Shown in pieces: positions 52,245 through 61,509 of a stretch of DNA of 64,000 nt. Source of the stretch: [Mycobacterium] vasticus (GTDB taxonomy: Bacteria; Actinomycetota; Actinomycetes; Mycobacteriales; Mycobacteriaceae); NCBI RefSeq assembly GCF_020181595.1, contig NZ_CP084028.1, positions 3,301,601 to 3,365,600 on the forward strand, written 5' to 3'. The position numbers and the translations under genes were made by a program. Positions within the stretch are counted from its first letter, which is position 1. Every line of letters starts with the position of its first letter. The notes beneath the pieces are model-generated. The model was not told the origin of the DNA and did no database searches. It was given only the letters and a program-made list of their open reading frames with translations.

Positions 52245-53317
52245 CCGCCGGCCTCCCGTCGCATCGTGTAGGCGTCGGCGCCGTTGCGGTAGTAGCCCTT
52301 GCGCACACCCATCTCGACGAAGCCGACATCGCGGTACAGCGCGATCGCCGGGGCGTTGTCGGTGCGGACCTCCAGGTACACCACCGCGTCGCCGGCGTGG
52401 TCCAGCAGGTCGGCCAGCAGCCGTCGCCCGATGCCCCGGCCCTGACATGCCTGGTCCACCCCGATGGTGTGCACCTCGAATTCGTAAGGCGCACTGCGGC
52501 CCAACCGCGCGATCCCGGCGTAGCCGACCACGGTGTCGCCGATCCGGGCGGCTACGTAGTGGTTGTCTCGCGCGCCGATCGCCCGGCTGAACGCCTCGGC
52601 CGGCCACGGGTCGTCACCGGGGAACAGTTGCGACTCCAGCTCGGCGCAACGATCAGCGTCACTGTCCACCAGCGCGCCCAATGCCACCGGCACAGCAGCC
52701 GAAGCCGACGGCTTGGCGTCGGGGCGCCGCAGATACAGCGGTACCAGCGGCGTCGGCGCCGTGTCCCAATCTCCCACCGCCGCAACCAGTCCGATCGGCG
52801 TCGGGTAGGAGACGTCGAGCACCGGCAGTCCGAACAGCTCGGCGTGCGCGGGTGAGCCTGCCACCGCGACCGCATCGACGGGGTCGACATCGGCCGGGGC
52901 GTTCACCGCCGGGCCCGCCACTCGGGCGCCGTCGCGGTAGCGCGCCCAGTAGACCTCGCGGCGGCGGGCGTCGGTGACCACCAGGGTCTCACCGGGGGTG
53001 CGGACCCCGATCGCGTCCAGGCTGCACACCCCGTACACCGGAATCCTCAGGGCGTGGCCGTAGGCCACCGCGCTGGCCATCCCGACCCGCAGCCCGGTGA
53101 ACGGCCCCGGCCCGCAACCCACCACCACCGCGATCAGGTCGGCCATGGTCAGGTCCGCATCGGCAAGGGCAGCAAGAACATTGGGGGTGAGCCGCTCGGC
53201 GTGCGCGCGGGCGTCGAGGGTCACCCGCTCGGCCAGCAGGGTGTGCCGGTCTGGCGCCACCAGGCCCGCGGTGACCGCGGGCGTGGCGGTGTCGATGGTC
53301 AGGATCGCTCGCGTCAC
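52241..53317 (-). CDS. TsaB-RimI fusion protein
   Basis: 358 residues from GTG 53317 (GTGA overlap with tsaE). Residues 1-~205 are TsaB, the TsaD partner ([46 protein letters not shown]). Residues ~210-358 are a GNAT acetyltransferase of the RimI type ([20 protein letters not shown], the acetyl-CoA loop QGRGIG at 292-297, and [18 protein letters not shown]). In M. tuberculosis these are two genes (Rv3421c and Rv3420c). Here no stop separates them. Internal GTG codons near residue 208 could still give free RimI. RimI acetylates the ribosomal protein S18 N-terminus in E. coli. Confidence 0.9.
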   Translation of the reverse strand: MTRAILTIDTATPAVTAGLVAPDRHTLLAERVTLDARAHAERLTPNVLAALADADLTMADLIAVVVGCGPGPFTGLRVGMASAVAYGHALRIPVYGVCSLDAIGVRTPGETLVVTDARRREVYWARYRDGARVAGPAVNAPADVDPVDAVAVAGSPAHAELFGLPVLDVSYPTPIGLVAAVGDWDTAPTPLVPLYLRRPDAKPSASAAVPVALGALVDSDADRCAELESQLFPGDDPWPAEAFSRAIGARDNHYVAARIGDTVVGYAGIARLGRSAPYEFEVHTIGVDQACQGRGIGRRLLADLLDHAGDAVVYLEVRTDNAPAIALYRDVGFVEMGVRKGYYRNGADAYTMRREAGG

Positions 53318-53769
53318 GGTGTGTGCCACCGCCAGGTCGCGGTGCGCACTTCGGAGTCCGCTCCCCGGTCGAGCCGGATATCCAAGTGCCGCTCGGAGAG
53401 TCGCTCGGCCAGGCCCTCACCCCACTCCACGACGACGACGGCGTCGTCGAGCTCGGTGTCGAGGTCCAGCGAGTCCAACTCTGCAGGCAGGTCCAGGCCG
53501 TCGGTGTCGAGCAGCCGGTACAGGTCGACGTGGATCATCGCCGGGGCGCCGGGCCGGCGTGGACGGTGTTCGCGAGCCAACACATACGTCGGGGAGGTGA
53601 CCGGGCCGTCGACGTCGAGTGCAGCAGCGATTCCCTTGGCCAGCACCGTCTTTCCCGCTCCGAGTGGACCGCTGAGCACCACCACGTCACCGGCCCGCAA
53701 CTGCGCGCCCAGCCGGGCACCCAGCGCGACGGTGTCTTCTGCGGTCGCCAGTGCCTGCGTCTGGCTCAC
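53314..53769 (-). CDS. tsaE: tRNA threonylcarbamoyladenosine synthesis ATPase TsaE
   Basis: 151 residues from GTG 53769, which overlaps the upstream stop (GTGA). The Walker A motif GPLGAGKT lies at residues 33-40, followed by SPTYVLAREH, IHVDLYRLLD and VVVVEWGEGLAERL. It regenerates the TsaBD complex during t6A synthesis. Overlapping starts and stops link the alpha/beta hydrolase, tsaE, tsaB-rimI and tsaD into one operon. Confidence 0.93.
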   Translation of the reverse strand: MSQTQALATAEDTVALGARLGAQLRAGDVVVLSGPLGAGKTVLAKGIAAALDVDGPVTSPTYVLAREHRPRRPGAPAMIHVDLYRLLDTDGLDLPAELDSLDLDTELDDAVVVVEWGEGLAERLSERHLDIRLDRGADSEVRTATWRWHTP

Positions 53770-54866
53770 TGACGCCCGGCCTTGCGGCGGCGCCGGCGGG
53801 TCAGCCCCGCCCGGCGCGGTGTGGCGCGCTCCACCAACCGAACCAGCGCCTCGTCGATCGCGTCGGGCTCTTCCAGTTGCACCAGATGCCCGGCGCCGGG
53901 GACGATCACCAGCTCGCAGTCCCACAGCGTGGCCGCCATGGCCCGCGAATAGCCGGCCGGGGTGAGCAGGTCATGATCACCGCAGGCAACCAGGGTCGGG
54001 ATCTTGGCCAGCGTTGTCAGCGCGGCACTTTCGTCGTGTACCTCCAACGCATGCAGGAAGCCCACCATGGTGGGGACCGGGGTGGCATGCATCATCGCCT
54101 CGGAGAAGGCCACCACGCTCGGGCTGATCGCGTCGGTGCCGTAGGAGGCGGCGCGCAGGATCGGTGCGATCACCCGCCGGGCGGCGCCGCGGCCGCGGTG
54201 CACCAGGCTGGGCGCATAACGGACGCTGAACTGCACCGCCTCCAGCGCCGGGTTGCGCAGGATCTCACCCAACGGAGAGCGTGAAACCCCCTTGGCCGCA
54301 GACGATATCAGCGCCGCACCCACGATCCGCTTACCGTAGTGCTGGGGAAACTGCCGGGCGTGCGCCAGTACGGTCATGCCGCCCATCGAATGCCCCACCA
54401 GTACCACCGGGCCGATGGGCACCGTCGCCGCCAGGACCGCCTCCAGGTCACGGCCCAGCCGGGGCACCGTGTAGGTCTGCGGCGGGGCCTCGGCCGAACC
54501 GCCGTGACCGCGCTGGTCGTAGAAGACCATCCGGACCTGGTCGCCCCATTCGGCGGCCAGTCGCGCCCGCTGAAAATGGAAGGAGCCCATCCGCAGGCAG
54601 AAGCCGTGCGCGAACACCACCGTCAGCGGCGCATCACGGGGACCGACGTCGCGCACCGCCAACTCGACGCCGTCATCGGTAACCACCACCGAGCTGTGGT
54701 CGTGCTCCAGGATCTCGAAATCCTCACCTGCGTAAGGATCATCACGGCTGGTACGCCGTGTCATCGAGCGGGCGATGGTGGTTCCGGCGATGGCACCGAT
54801 CGCGGCCACCCCGGCCGCACCAGCGAGCCAGCCGCCGGTCCGCCATCTGCGGCTGTTATCGGCCAT
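53766..54866 (-). CDS. Alpha/beta hydrolase with an N-terminal membrane segment
   Basis: 366 residues. An N-terminal hydrophobic helix ([20 protein letters not shown]) probably anchors it in the membrane. The hydrolase core has [25 protein letters not shown], the nucleophile elbow GHSMGG, the late Asp in [10 protein letters not shown] and His in [12 protein letters not shown], then a strongly basic tail ([10 protein letters not shown]). An esterase or lipase is likely. It overlaps alr by 11 bp upstream and tsaE by 4 bp downstream. The link to either pathway is unclear. Confidence 0.87.
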   Translation of the reverse strand: MADNSRRWRTGGWLAGAAGVAAIGAIAGTTIARSMTRRTSRDDPYAGEDFEILEHDHSSVVVTDDGVELAVRDVGPRDAPLTVVFAHGFCLRMGSFHFQRARLAAEWGDQVRMVFYDQRGHGGSAEAPPQTYTVPRLGRDLEAVLAATVPIGPVVLVGHSMGGMTVLAHARQFPQHYGKRIVGAALISSAAKGVSRSPLGEILRNPALEAVQFSVRYAPSLVHRGRGAARRVIAPILRAASYGTDAISPSVVAFSEAMMHATPVPTMVGFLHALEVHDESAALTTLAKIPTLVACGDHDLLTPAGYSRAMAATLWDCELVIVPGAGHLVQLEEPDAIDEALVRLVERATPRRAGLTRRRRRKAGRQ

Positions 54867-56010
54867 CGGCGCCCCGGTACGTCCTGGCCACCCGCCCGCG
54901 TGGGCTGTTCACCACCTCGTAGTGGATGGTTCCCAACGTGTCGGCCCAGTCCTGGGCCAACGGCTCACCGGCCGACCCGGGCCCGAACAGCACGACCTCG
55001 TCGCCCTCGGTCACGTCGACGGGCCCGGGGCCCAGGTCGACGATGAACTGGTCCATGCACACCCGCCCGACGCTGCGTCGGCGCCGGCCGTTGATCAGCA
55101 CGTCGAAGCGTCCACTCAGCGGGCGGAACACGCCGTCGGCGTAGCCCATCGGGACCAGCGCAACGGTGGTGTCACGATCGGCGACCCAGGTGTGACCGTA
55201 GGAGACGCCCTCCCCGGCTTTGATCGAGCGAACAAACACCACAACGGATTTCAGTGTCATCGCCGGAATCAGACCCATGTCGCCGCGCTCCGGGATCGGA
55301 CTCAGTCCGTACACGGCGATCCCCGGACGCACCAGGTCGTAGGCCAGGTCGCGTCGCATCATCGCTGCCGCGGAATTGGCCAGGTGCGCGACCTCGAACT
55401 CCAGTCCGTCGGCGCGGGCCAGGGCCAACAGATCGGAGAACCGCTGCCCCTGAACGTCATTGACCGGGCTGTCCGTCTCGTCGGCGCAGGCCAGATGCGA
55501 CATCAGCCCGCGCACCCGGATCGCGTCGTCGGCCACGGCACGTCGCAGCGCCGCCACCAGCTCGCCGAATTCCGCGGCGCCGACTCCGTTGCGGTTCATG
55601 CCGGTGTCGGCTTTGACCGTCACCGTCGCGGTGCGACCGGTTCGGCTCACCGCGTCGAGCAGCTCGGTGAGCTGCCGCACCGAGGAGACGGCGATCTGCA
55701 CGTCGGCGGCCAGTGCGGGGGCGAAGTCGGTGCCCGGCCCGTGCAGCCAGGCCAGTACCGGTGCGGTGATGCCGGCCGCCCGCAATGCCACCGCCTCGTC
55801 GACGGTGGCCACGCCGAGTTCGGCCGCCCCGGCGGCCAGCGCCGCGCGGGCCACCTGGGCCGCGCCGTGGCCGTAGCCGTCGGCCTTGACCACGGCCATC
55901 ACGCCGGCCGCACCAGCGTGTTCGGCCAGCACCCGCACGTTGTGGGCGATGGCGTCGAGGTCTACCAGCGCTTGGGCGAGCAGGCCGGACGTTCGGGATG
56001 GGGCAGTCAT
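54856..56010 (-). CDS. alr: Alanine racemase
   Basis: 384 residues from ATG 56010. PLP-binding Lys42 lies in [22 protein letters not shown] and the second catalytic Tyr in GVSYGHTW are present, with the C-terminal barrel motifs [11 protein letters not shown] and [13 protein letters not shown]. It makes D-alanine for peptidoglycan and is the cycloserine target. The frame is open upstream, but only noise precedes the ATG. It matches Rv3423c. Palindromic element D lies just upstream. Confidence 0.96.
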   Translation of the reverse strand: MTAPSRTSGLLAQALVDLDAIAHNVRVLAEHAGAAGVMAVVKADGYGHGAAQVARAALAAGAAELGVATVDEAVALRAAGITAPVLAWLHGPGTDFAPALAADVQIAVSSVRQLTELLDAVSRTGRTATVTVKADTGMNRNGVGAAEFGELVAALRRAVADDAIRVRGLMSHLACADETDSPVNDVQGQRFSDLLALARADGLEFEVAHLANSAAAMMRRDLAYDLVRPGIAVYGLSPIPERGDMGLIPAMTLKSVVVFVRSIKAGEGVSYGHTWVADRDTTVALVPMGYADGVFRPLSGRFDVLINGRRRRSVGRVCMDQFIVDLGPGPVDVTEGDEVVLFGPGSAGEPLAQDWADTLGTIHYEVVNSPRGRVARTYRGADGR

Positions 56011-56054
56011 GTCACCGTCGATTGTCCCAGAACCCGCGGGATGCTCCCGTCGGG

Positions 56055-56119
56055 CCGCCGAGTGTGCCGATCGATACGGGCGTGACGGCGAGTCGCGTAT
56101 GACACCGCACACTCGGCGG
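56055..56119 (-). repeat. Palindromic 3'-end repeat element, copy D (after gadB)
   Basis: Perfect outer arms CCGCCGAGTGTGC / GCACACTCGGCGG enclose GCGACTCGCCG (core with one change) on the minus strand. The arms carry GAGTGTGC instead of GAGCGTGC on both sides, so the change is compensated. It starts 12 bp after the gadB stop in the gadB direction. Confidence 0.75.
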
Positions 56120-56130
56120 GGAATCGCACA

Positions 56131-57516
56131 TCAGTGCGAGAAGTGCTGCTGATCGTCGAAGTGCCCACCCGGCTTGAGCCTGTCCAGCGCGGCCACCGAC
56201 TTCATGATGTCGTCGAACAGCGCCCGGGCCAGGTCCGCCGACAGGCCCTCGCGCACCACCACCCGCAGCACCGCGACGTCCTCGGCGCCCTCCGGCATGG
56301 TGTAGGCCGGCACCTGCCAGCCGAAGGTCCGCAGCTCGTGGGAGACATCGAACTCGGTGTAGCCGCGATCGCCGGCCAGCCGGCAACTCACCACCGGGAT
56401 GGCCGAGCCGTCGCTGATCACCTCGAAGTGCTCGGACGCGGCCAGTTGATGCGACAGCCAGCGAGCGGTGTCGGACAGCGTCCGCATCACCTCGGTGTAG
56501 CCGCCGCGACCCATCCGCAGGAAGTTGTAGTACTGGCCGACCACCTGGTTGCCCGGCCGAGAGAAGTTCAGCGTGAAGGTGGGCATGTCGCCGCCGAGGT
56601 AGTTCACCCGGAACACCAGCTCCTCGGGCAGATAGTCGGCACTGCGCCACACCACGAAACCGATACCGGGGTAGGTCAGGCCGTATTTGTGGCCGCTGAC
56701 GTTGATCGACACCACCCGCGGTAACCGGAAGTCCCACTTGAGATCCGGGTGCAGGAACGGCACCACGAACCCGCCACTGGCCGCGTCCACATGCACCGGC
56801 ACGTCCGGCCCGCCACCCGCGGCGAGAGTGTCCAGGGCCGCGCAGATCGCCTCGACGGGTTCCAGCTCGCCGGTGTAGGTGGTGCCCAGGATGCCGACCA
56901 CCCCGATGGTGTTCTCATCGACGGCGTCGACGACCTGCTCGGGGGTGATCACATAGCGGCCCTGCGCCATCGGCAGGTAACGCGGTTCGACATCGAAGTA
57001 GCGGCAGAACTTCTCCCACACCACCTGCACGTTGGAGCCCATCACCAGGTTCGGGGTGCGACCCTGCCAGTCGCCGACTTTCGAGCGCCAGCGCCATTTC
57101 ATCGCCAGCCCACCCAGCATCACCGCCTCGCTGGACCCGACGGTGGACACCCCGACGGCGCTGGCCGGGTCGTCGTCGCGCAGGTTCTCGGCGTGGAACA
57201 GGTCGGCGACCATGCACACGCAGCGCTGCTCGATGGCCGCGGTCGCCGGGTACTCGTCCTTGTCGATCATGTTCTTGTCGAACGACTCCGTCATCAACGC
57301 CGACGCCTCGGGGTCCATCCAGGTCGTGACGAACGTGGCCAGATTCAGCCGTGAGCTGCCGTCGAGCATCAGCTCGTCATGAATGAACCGGTAGGCGGTC
57401 TGCGGGTCCATCGGGTCATCGGGCAGACGCAGCGCCGGGACCGGCGAGGTGAACATCCGGCCGGTGTAGGCCGGGGCGATGGTGTGCGCCGGAACGGACG
57501 GGTGCGAATGGGTCAC
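56131..57516 (-). CDS. gadB: Glutamate decarboxylase
   Basis: 461 residues from GTG 57516 (THSHPSVPAHTIAPAYTGRM), preceded by AGAGGAG. PLP-dependent group II decarboxylase: VHVDAASGGFVVPF, the PLP Lys in SINVSGHKYGLTYPG, FNFSRPGNQVVGQYY-like segment and a C-terminal HFDDQQHFSH. It turns glutamate into GABA with proton uptake (acid resistance, GABA shunt). It is nearly identical to Rv3432c through the core. It lies 10 bp after the nnrE/D gene. Confidence 0.95.
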   Translation of the reverse strand: MTHSHPSVPAHTIAPAYTGRMFTSPVPALRLPDDPMDPQTAYRFIHDELMLDGSSRLNLATFVTTWMDPEASALMTESFDKNMIDKDEYPATAAIEQRCVCMVADLFHAENLRDDDPASAVGVSTVGSSEAVMLGGLAMKWRWRSKVGDWQGRTPNLVMGSNVQVVWEKFCRYFDVEPRYLPMAQGRYVITPEQVVDAVDENTIGVVGILGTTYTGELEPVEAICAALDTLAAGGGPDVPVHVDAASGGFVVPFLHPDLKWDFRLPRVVSINVSGHKYGLTYPGIGFVVWRSADYLPEELVFRVNYLGGDMPTFTLNFSRPGNQVVGQYYNFLRMGRGGYTEVMRTLSDTARWLSHQLAASEHFEVISDGSAIPVVSCRLAGDRGYTEFDVSHELRTFGWQVPAYTMPEGAEDVAVLRVVVREGLSADLARALFDDIMKSVAALDRLKPGGHFDDQQHFSH

Positions 57517-57526
57517 GACAACTCCT

Positions 57527-58948
57527 CTACAGCTGGGCAAGGGCGGTGCGGATGTGGGCCACGATGCGTGACGCCGACGTCGGGGTGTCGGCGGGTCCGG
57601 GGTCGGCGGCCGACGCTGCGGCCGCCCGGGTGTGCACGAAGGTGGCGGCCGCGGCGGCCTGCGCGGTGGGCAGGCCGGACGCCAGCAGTGCGCCGATCAT
57701 GCCGGACAGCACGTCGCCGGACCCGGCGGTGGCCGCCCACGATCCCCCGGCCGGGTTGAGGTACACCTGGCCGGACGGATCCGCGATAACGGTCACGTTG
57801 CCCTTCAACAGCACCGTGCAGCCCATCTGGTCGGCGAGTTCGCGGGCCGCGCCCACCCGGTCCGCACCGGGCGGGTGGCCGGTCAGCCGGGCGTACTCCC
57901 CGGCGTGCGGGGTGAGCACGGTCGGTGCCGTTCGATCGGCGACCAGCGACGGGTGGGCGGCCAGGATGGTCAACGCGTCGGCGTCGACGATCACCGGAAG
58001 GTCGGTGCCGAGGGCGAACCACAATGCTGCGGCGCCGGCCTCGTCGGTGCCCAGGCCGGGACCGACCACCCAGGCCTGCACCCGCCCGGCGGCGGCCGGG
58101 CTGGGCGCCGCCACCACTTCCGGCCAGTGCGAAACAACTTGCTCTGCAGCGCTTCCGGCGTAGCGAACCATGCCGGAGGTGGCGGCCACCGCCGCCCCGG
58201 CGGACAGGATGGCCGCACCGGGGTAGGCCGCCGAGCCGGCCAGGATTCCGGTGACGCCCTGGGTGTATTTGTCGTCGCGCGGGCCGGGTGCCGGCCAGAG
58301 CGCCTCGGCGTCGGCCGCCTCGAAGCCGTGCACGTCGGTGGCCGGCAGGTCCAGGCCGATGTCGATCAGCTCGACGCGCCCGCACTCCCCCAGCGCGTGA
58401 ACGGGTTTGAGGCCGCCGAAGGTGACGGTCCGTGCTGCGCGCACCGCGGGCCCGTCGGCCGCGCCGGTGTGCGGGTCGAGGCCGCTGGGGATGTCGACGG
58501 CCACCACCGGAATGCGCGCCGCATCGACGGCGGCGAAGACCTCGGCGGCGTTGGGCCGCAGGGCGCCGTGCCCGGAGATCCCGACCACCCCGTCGATCAC
58601 CAGGTCCGTCGCGGGCGGCACGGTATCGACGATGCGGCCGCCGGCTTTCCGGAACGCGGCCAGTCCCTTGGCGTGGGCACGTTCCGGGTCGAGCAGGATC
58701 GCGGCCGCCGCCACACCACGCCGACGCAGCAGGGTGGCGGCCCAAAGGGCGTCGCCGCCGTTGTCACCGGAACCCACCACCGCGCAAACGCTCCGGCCGG
58801 CCACCCCACCGGTGCGCGAGACCAACTCGCCGGCGATCGCAGTCGTCAGCCCGAACGCCGCCCGGCGCATCAGGCCGCCGTCGGGCAGGCTCGCCAGCAG
58901 TGGCGCCTCGGCGGCGCGGATCTGTTCAACGGTGTAGTAGTGGCGCAC
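57527..58948 (-). CDS. nnr: Bifunctional NAD(P)HX epimerase/dehydratase
   Basis: 473 residues, the length of Rv3433c. Residues 1-~210 form the YjeF-N epimerase (VVGSGDNGGDALWAA, GVVGISGHGALR, DIPSGLDPHTG). Residues ~215-473 form the ribokinase-like dehydratase (DDKYTQGVTGILAGSAAYPGA, VDADALTIL, VLTPHAGEYARLTG, ATAGSGDVLSGMIGALLASG). It repairs hydrated NAD(P)H, with the dehydratase using ADP or ATP. It is codirectional with gadB and the rhomboid-like gene. Confidence 0.95.
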   Translation of the reverse strand: MRHYYTVEQIRAAEAPLLASLPDGGLMRRAAFGLTTAIAGELVSRTGGVAGRSVCAVVGSGDNGGDALWAATLLRRRGVAAAAILLDPERAHAKGLAAFRKAGGRIVDTVPPATDLVIDGVVGISGHGALRPNAAEVFAAVDAARIPVVAVDIPSGLDPHTGAADGPAVRAARTVTFGGLKPVHALGECGRVELIDIGLDLPATDVHGFEAADAEALWPAPGPRDDKYTQGVTGILAGSAAYPGAAILSAGAAVAATSGMVRYAGSAAEQVVSHWPEVVAAPSPAAAGRVQAWVVGPGLGTDEAGAAALWFALGTDLPVIVDADALTILAAHPSLVADRTAPTVLTPHAGEYARLTGHPPGADRVGAARELADQMGCTVLLKGNVTVIADPSGQVYLNPAGGSWAATAGSGDVLSGMIGALLASGLPTAQAAAAATFVHTRAAAASAADPGPADTPTSASRIVAHIRTALAQL

Positions 58949-58972
58949 TGCTGCCTCCCTCGCTGCCCAAGG

Positions 58973-59587
58973 CTAGTGGGGACGGTGCCGGGTCAGCGGG
59001 TAACAGGCCAATCCGATGCCGACCGCGGCGAGGTGCCCGATCGCGGTGAAGTCGGGGTTGATCACCAGCGGGACGGTGAAGATCGCGATCAGCGCGATCA
59101 GATAGCCCCATCGCCAGGGCCGGCGGATCCGATAGGTCAGCACGGCTGCCACCCCGGCGAGGAAGTAGCTGACCCCGATGTCGCGGGCGTAGGTCAGGTG
59201 CTCGGACTCGCGGCGCAGGTTGATCAGCGCGTACAGCGCGGCCTGGCTGATGTAGGTGGCGCCGATGTGGGCGGCCAGGCCGACCTCGGCCCAGCGCCGG
59301 TGGCCCAGCCAGTGCTCGGCCGGCGCCAGGATCAACGTGAACAGCACCAGGTACGGCGTCCAGTCCTTGCCGTCGATCCACAGCAGGCTGGCGATCAGCA
59401 CTTCGAAGGGGTCGGTGGCCAGGTGGTGCAGGTTGGTCGACTGGTCGACGAGGATGGCGTGCAGCCGCGGCCCGACCGAGTTCTGCACCACCGTGGTCAC
59501 CAGCAGCACTGCCAGCCACAGATAGGTCAGCGGTGCGCCGTGCACGAAGTGCCACGCCGCTTCGAGACGGGTTTTCACGCGAACCAC
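58973..59587 (-). CDS. Rhomboid-like membrane protein (Rv3434c-like)
   Basis: 204 residues from GTG 59587 with about six hydrophobic segments (TYLWLAVLLVTTVVQ, YLVLFTLILAP, AAHIGATYISQAALYALI, VSYFLAGVAAVLTY, WGYLIALIAIFTVPLV, IGHLAAVGIGLACYPL). The pair GVSY in one helix and IGHLAAVG in a later one mimics the Ser-His dyad of rhomboid proteases, though whether it is active cannot be judged. Position next to nnr matches Rv3434c. Confidence 0.75.
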   Translation of the reverse strand: MVRVKTRLEAAWHFVHGAPLTYLWLAVLLVTTVVQNSVGPRLHAILVDQSTNLHHLATDPFEVLIASLLWIDGKDWTPYLVLFTLILAPAEHWLGHRRWAEVGLAAHIGATYISQAALYALINLRRESEHLTYARDIGVSYFLAGVAAVLTYRIRRPWRWGYLIALIAIFTVPLVINPDFTAIGHLAAVGIGLACYPLTRHRPH

Positions 59588-59698
59588 GGCGTACAGCGTC
59601 GCATGGGCGGTCCAGGCTGCGGTGGCCCATCCGCTGATAACGTCTGACGGAAATCAGGGCGTCCGCCTACGACCGGCGCCAATGGGATGGGGGCATCG

Positions 59699-60577
59699 AT
59701 GAACGAACCGCGCGGGCCCATGCCCAACCCGCACGACCCGACGCAGTTCGCGCCGATGAATCCGTCGATGATGCCGCAGCCGGGGCAGGTGCCGCCGGCC
59801 TGGCCACCGATGCCGCCGAACCCGCCGCCCCACACCAACCGCCGACTGATTTGGGTCCTGCTGCGGCTGGTATGTGTGCTGACCGTAGCCGCTGTTGTAC
59901 TCACCGTGACGCTCGTCGGCCGGAACCGGCACGCGGATGCGCACTCCACCACAGAATCGGACTCCGGCGGCGGGACGCCGTTACCCGTCTCCGCGCTCGA
60001 CGGCCTGCTGCCGGCCAAGGATGTCATTGCCTCTGCAGTGAGCGATCCAGGCATCGGCCTTGTCAATGAGGGCCAGGGCATCGACACCGACATCATGGTT
60101 GACGCCGACTGCCAGGGGCTTACCTCTGTTTCCGGGCCGTCCTATGCCGGTTCCGGCTGGACCGCCATGCGCTGGCAACGGTGGAACAGTCCCACCGAGC
60201 CCGATGCACCGAGGCTGGAGCACCAAGTCCTGATGTCGGTAGCCGCCTATCCCAAGGCCGACGCTGCCCGTGCCTTCTACACCAAGCAGAACGCAGCGTG
60301 GCAGGAGTGCTCCGGCCGCATCATCAATTCCCGCACAGCCACCGTCAAGGACTCGCCCGATGCGTTCTGGACTGTCGGCGAGGTCACCGAGTCTGGCGGA
60401 TTGCTCCAGGCCACCACCATCTTCGAGGGCGGCAGCGGCTGGTCATGCCGTGGCGCGCTCACCGTACGCAACAACGTTGTTGCCCGCGTCAGCGTGTGCG
60501 CAGACACGGATTCGGCAGCGGCAGCACGGACGATCCTCGACTCGATCACCGCGAAGATCGATGGGGTGCACCCATAA
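59699..60577 (+). CDS. PknH-sensor-like membrane protein, copy 1
   Basis: 292 residues from ATG 59699, preceded by GGATGGGGG (an ATG at 59687 lies 4 codons earlier). A cytoplasmic Pro-rich N-terminus (PPAWPPMPPNPPP) is followed by one membrane helix (LIWVLLRLVCVLTVAAVVLTVTL) and an extracellular domain like the PknH sensor. Conserved Cys occur in DADCQG, WQECSG, WSCRGAL and VSVCAD (two likely disulfides), with the WxVG and RNNVVARV pattern. There is no kinase domain, so it may bind a ligand or act as a decoy sensor. A tandem paralogue follows. Confidence 0.82.
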   Translation: MNEPRGPMPNPHDPTQFAPMNPSMMPQPGQVPPAWPPMPPNPPPHTNRRLIWVLLRLVCVLTVAAVVLTVTLVGRNRHADAHSTTESDSGGGTPLPVSALDGLLPAKDVIASAVSDPGIGLVNEGQGIDTDIMVDADCQGLTSVSGPSYAGSGWTAMRWQRWNSPTEPDAPRLEHQVLMSVAAYPKADAARAFYTKQNAAWQECSGRIINSRTATVKDSPDAFWTVGEVTESGGLLQATTIFEGGSGWSCRGALTVRNNVVARVSVCADTDSAAAARTILDSITAKIDGVHP

Positions 60578-60630
60578 CCGGACCGATCTCCCCGTGGCCG
60601 GGCGGCCAACTGCCGCCGCCCTGGCCGCCG

Positions 60631-61407
60631 ATGCCGCCGAGTCGGCCACCCCGCGGCAACCGCCGCCTGATGTGGGTTCTGCTCGCGCTGGTCTGTGTGC
60701 TGACCGTAATCGCTGCGGTGCTCGCCGTGGCCCTCGTCCGCGGCGAACGGCGCGAAGGTGCGCAATCACCCACCACAACATCGGCATCGCCGACTCCCGA
60801 CCACCACAGGCCGGTACCGGTGTCAGCTCTGGACGGGCTGTTGCCGGACAGTGGCGTGGTGTCGGCCGCGATGCGCGAACCTGACATCGGCCTCGTCGCT
60901 CACGGCGACGGTATTGCCGCCGACGTTGCGGTGGATGCCGATTGCCAAGGGGTAACCGGCCCTGCATCGCGGGACTACGCAGGCTCCGGGTGGACTGCTG
61001 TCCGCTGGCAAGTATGGAACAGCCCGGCCGCTCTCGAGCCCCCCAAACTCTGGAAGCACGTCTCGGTCACCGTCGCCACCTATCCGCAGGCCGACGCCGC
61101 CCGGTCGTTCTACACCAGTCAGAGCGCTGCGTGGCGCAGGTGCAATCTCCGTATCGTCAACGGCCGCTCTGCCAATGCGACGGAATCACCGGACTCGTTC
61201 TGGTACGTCGACAAAGTCAGCGACTCCGATGGAGTGCTCTCTGCCACCACGGCAAACGCCCAAGGCAACGGCTGGTCGTGTCAAAACAGGCTGACCGTCC
61301 GCAACAACGTTGCCGTCCGTGTCACCGTATGCGGGTACGGCCCTCCGGATGCGGCAGTGCGGACGCTGGTCGACACGATCACCCGGAAGGTCGACGCGGC
61401 CAGTTGA
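60631..61407 (+). CDS. PknH-sensor-like membrane protein, copy 2
   Basis: At least 258 residues from the first canonical in-frame ATG (60631). Homology with copy 1 already begins upstream (GGQLPPPWPPMPP). The natural start by analogy would be codon 60574-60576, which reads ATA and overlaps the copy-1 stop (ATAA). That start may be non-canonical or mutated. The transmembrane helix (LMWVLLALVCVLTVIAAVLAV) and sensor domain follow, with Cys in DADCQG, WRRCNL, WSCQNRL and VTVCGY. The two proteins clearly arose by tandem duplication. Confidence 0.78.
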   Translation: MPPSRPPRGNRRLMWVLLALVCVLTVIAAVLAVALVRGERREGAQSPTTTSASPTPDHHRPVPVSALDGLLPDSGVVSAAMREPDIGLVAHGDGIAADVAVDADCQGVTGPASRDYAGSGWTAVRWQVWNSPAALEPPKLWKHVSVTVATYPQADAARSFYTSQSAAWRRCNLRIVNGRSANATESPDSFWYVDKVSDSDGVLSATTANAQGNGWSCQNRLTVRNNVAVRVTVCGYGPPDAAVRTLVDTITRKVDAAS

Positions 61408-61509
61408 GCTGACCGAGTCAGGCAACCCTTGATCAGCCATCAGGGCTCGCGTATCGTCCGAGTCAATTACGCGACGGCCAGTAGCGAATAGATGGAGAGG
61501 GCTGTATTG

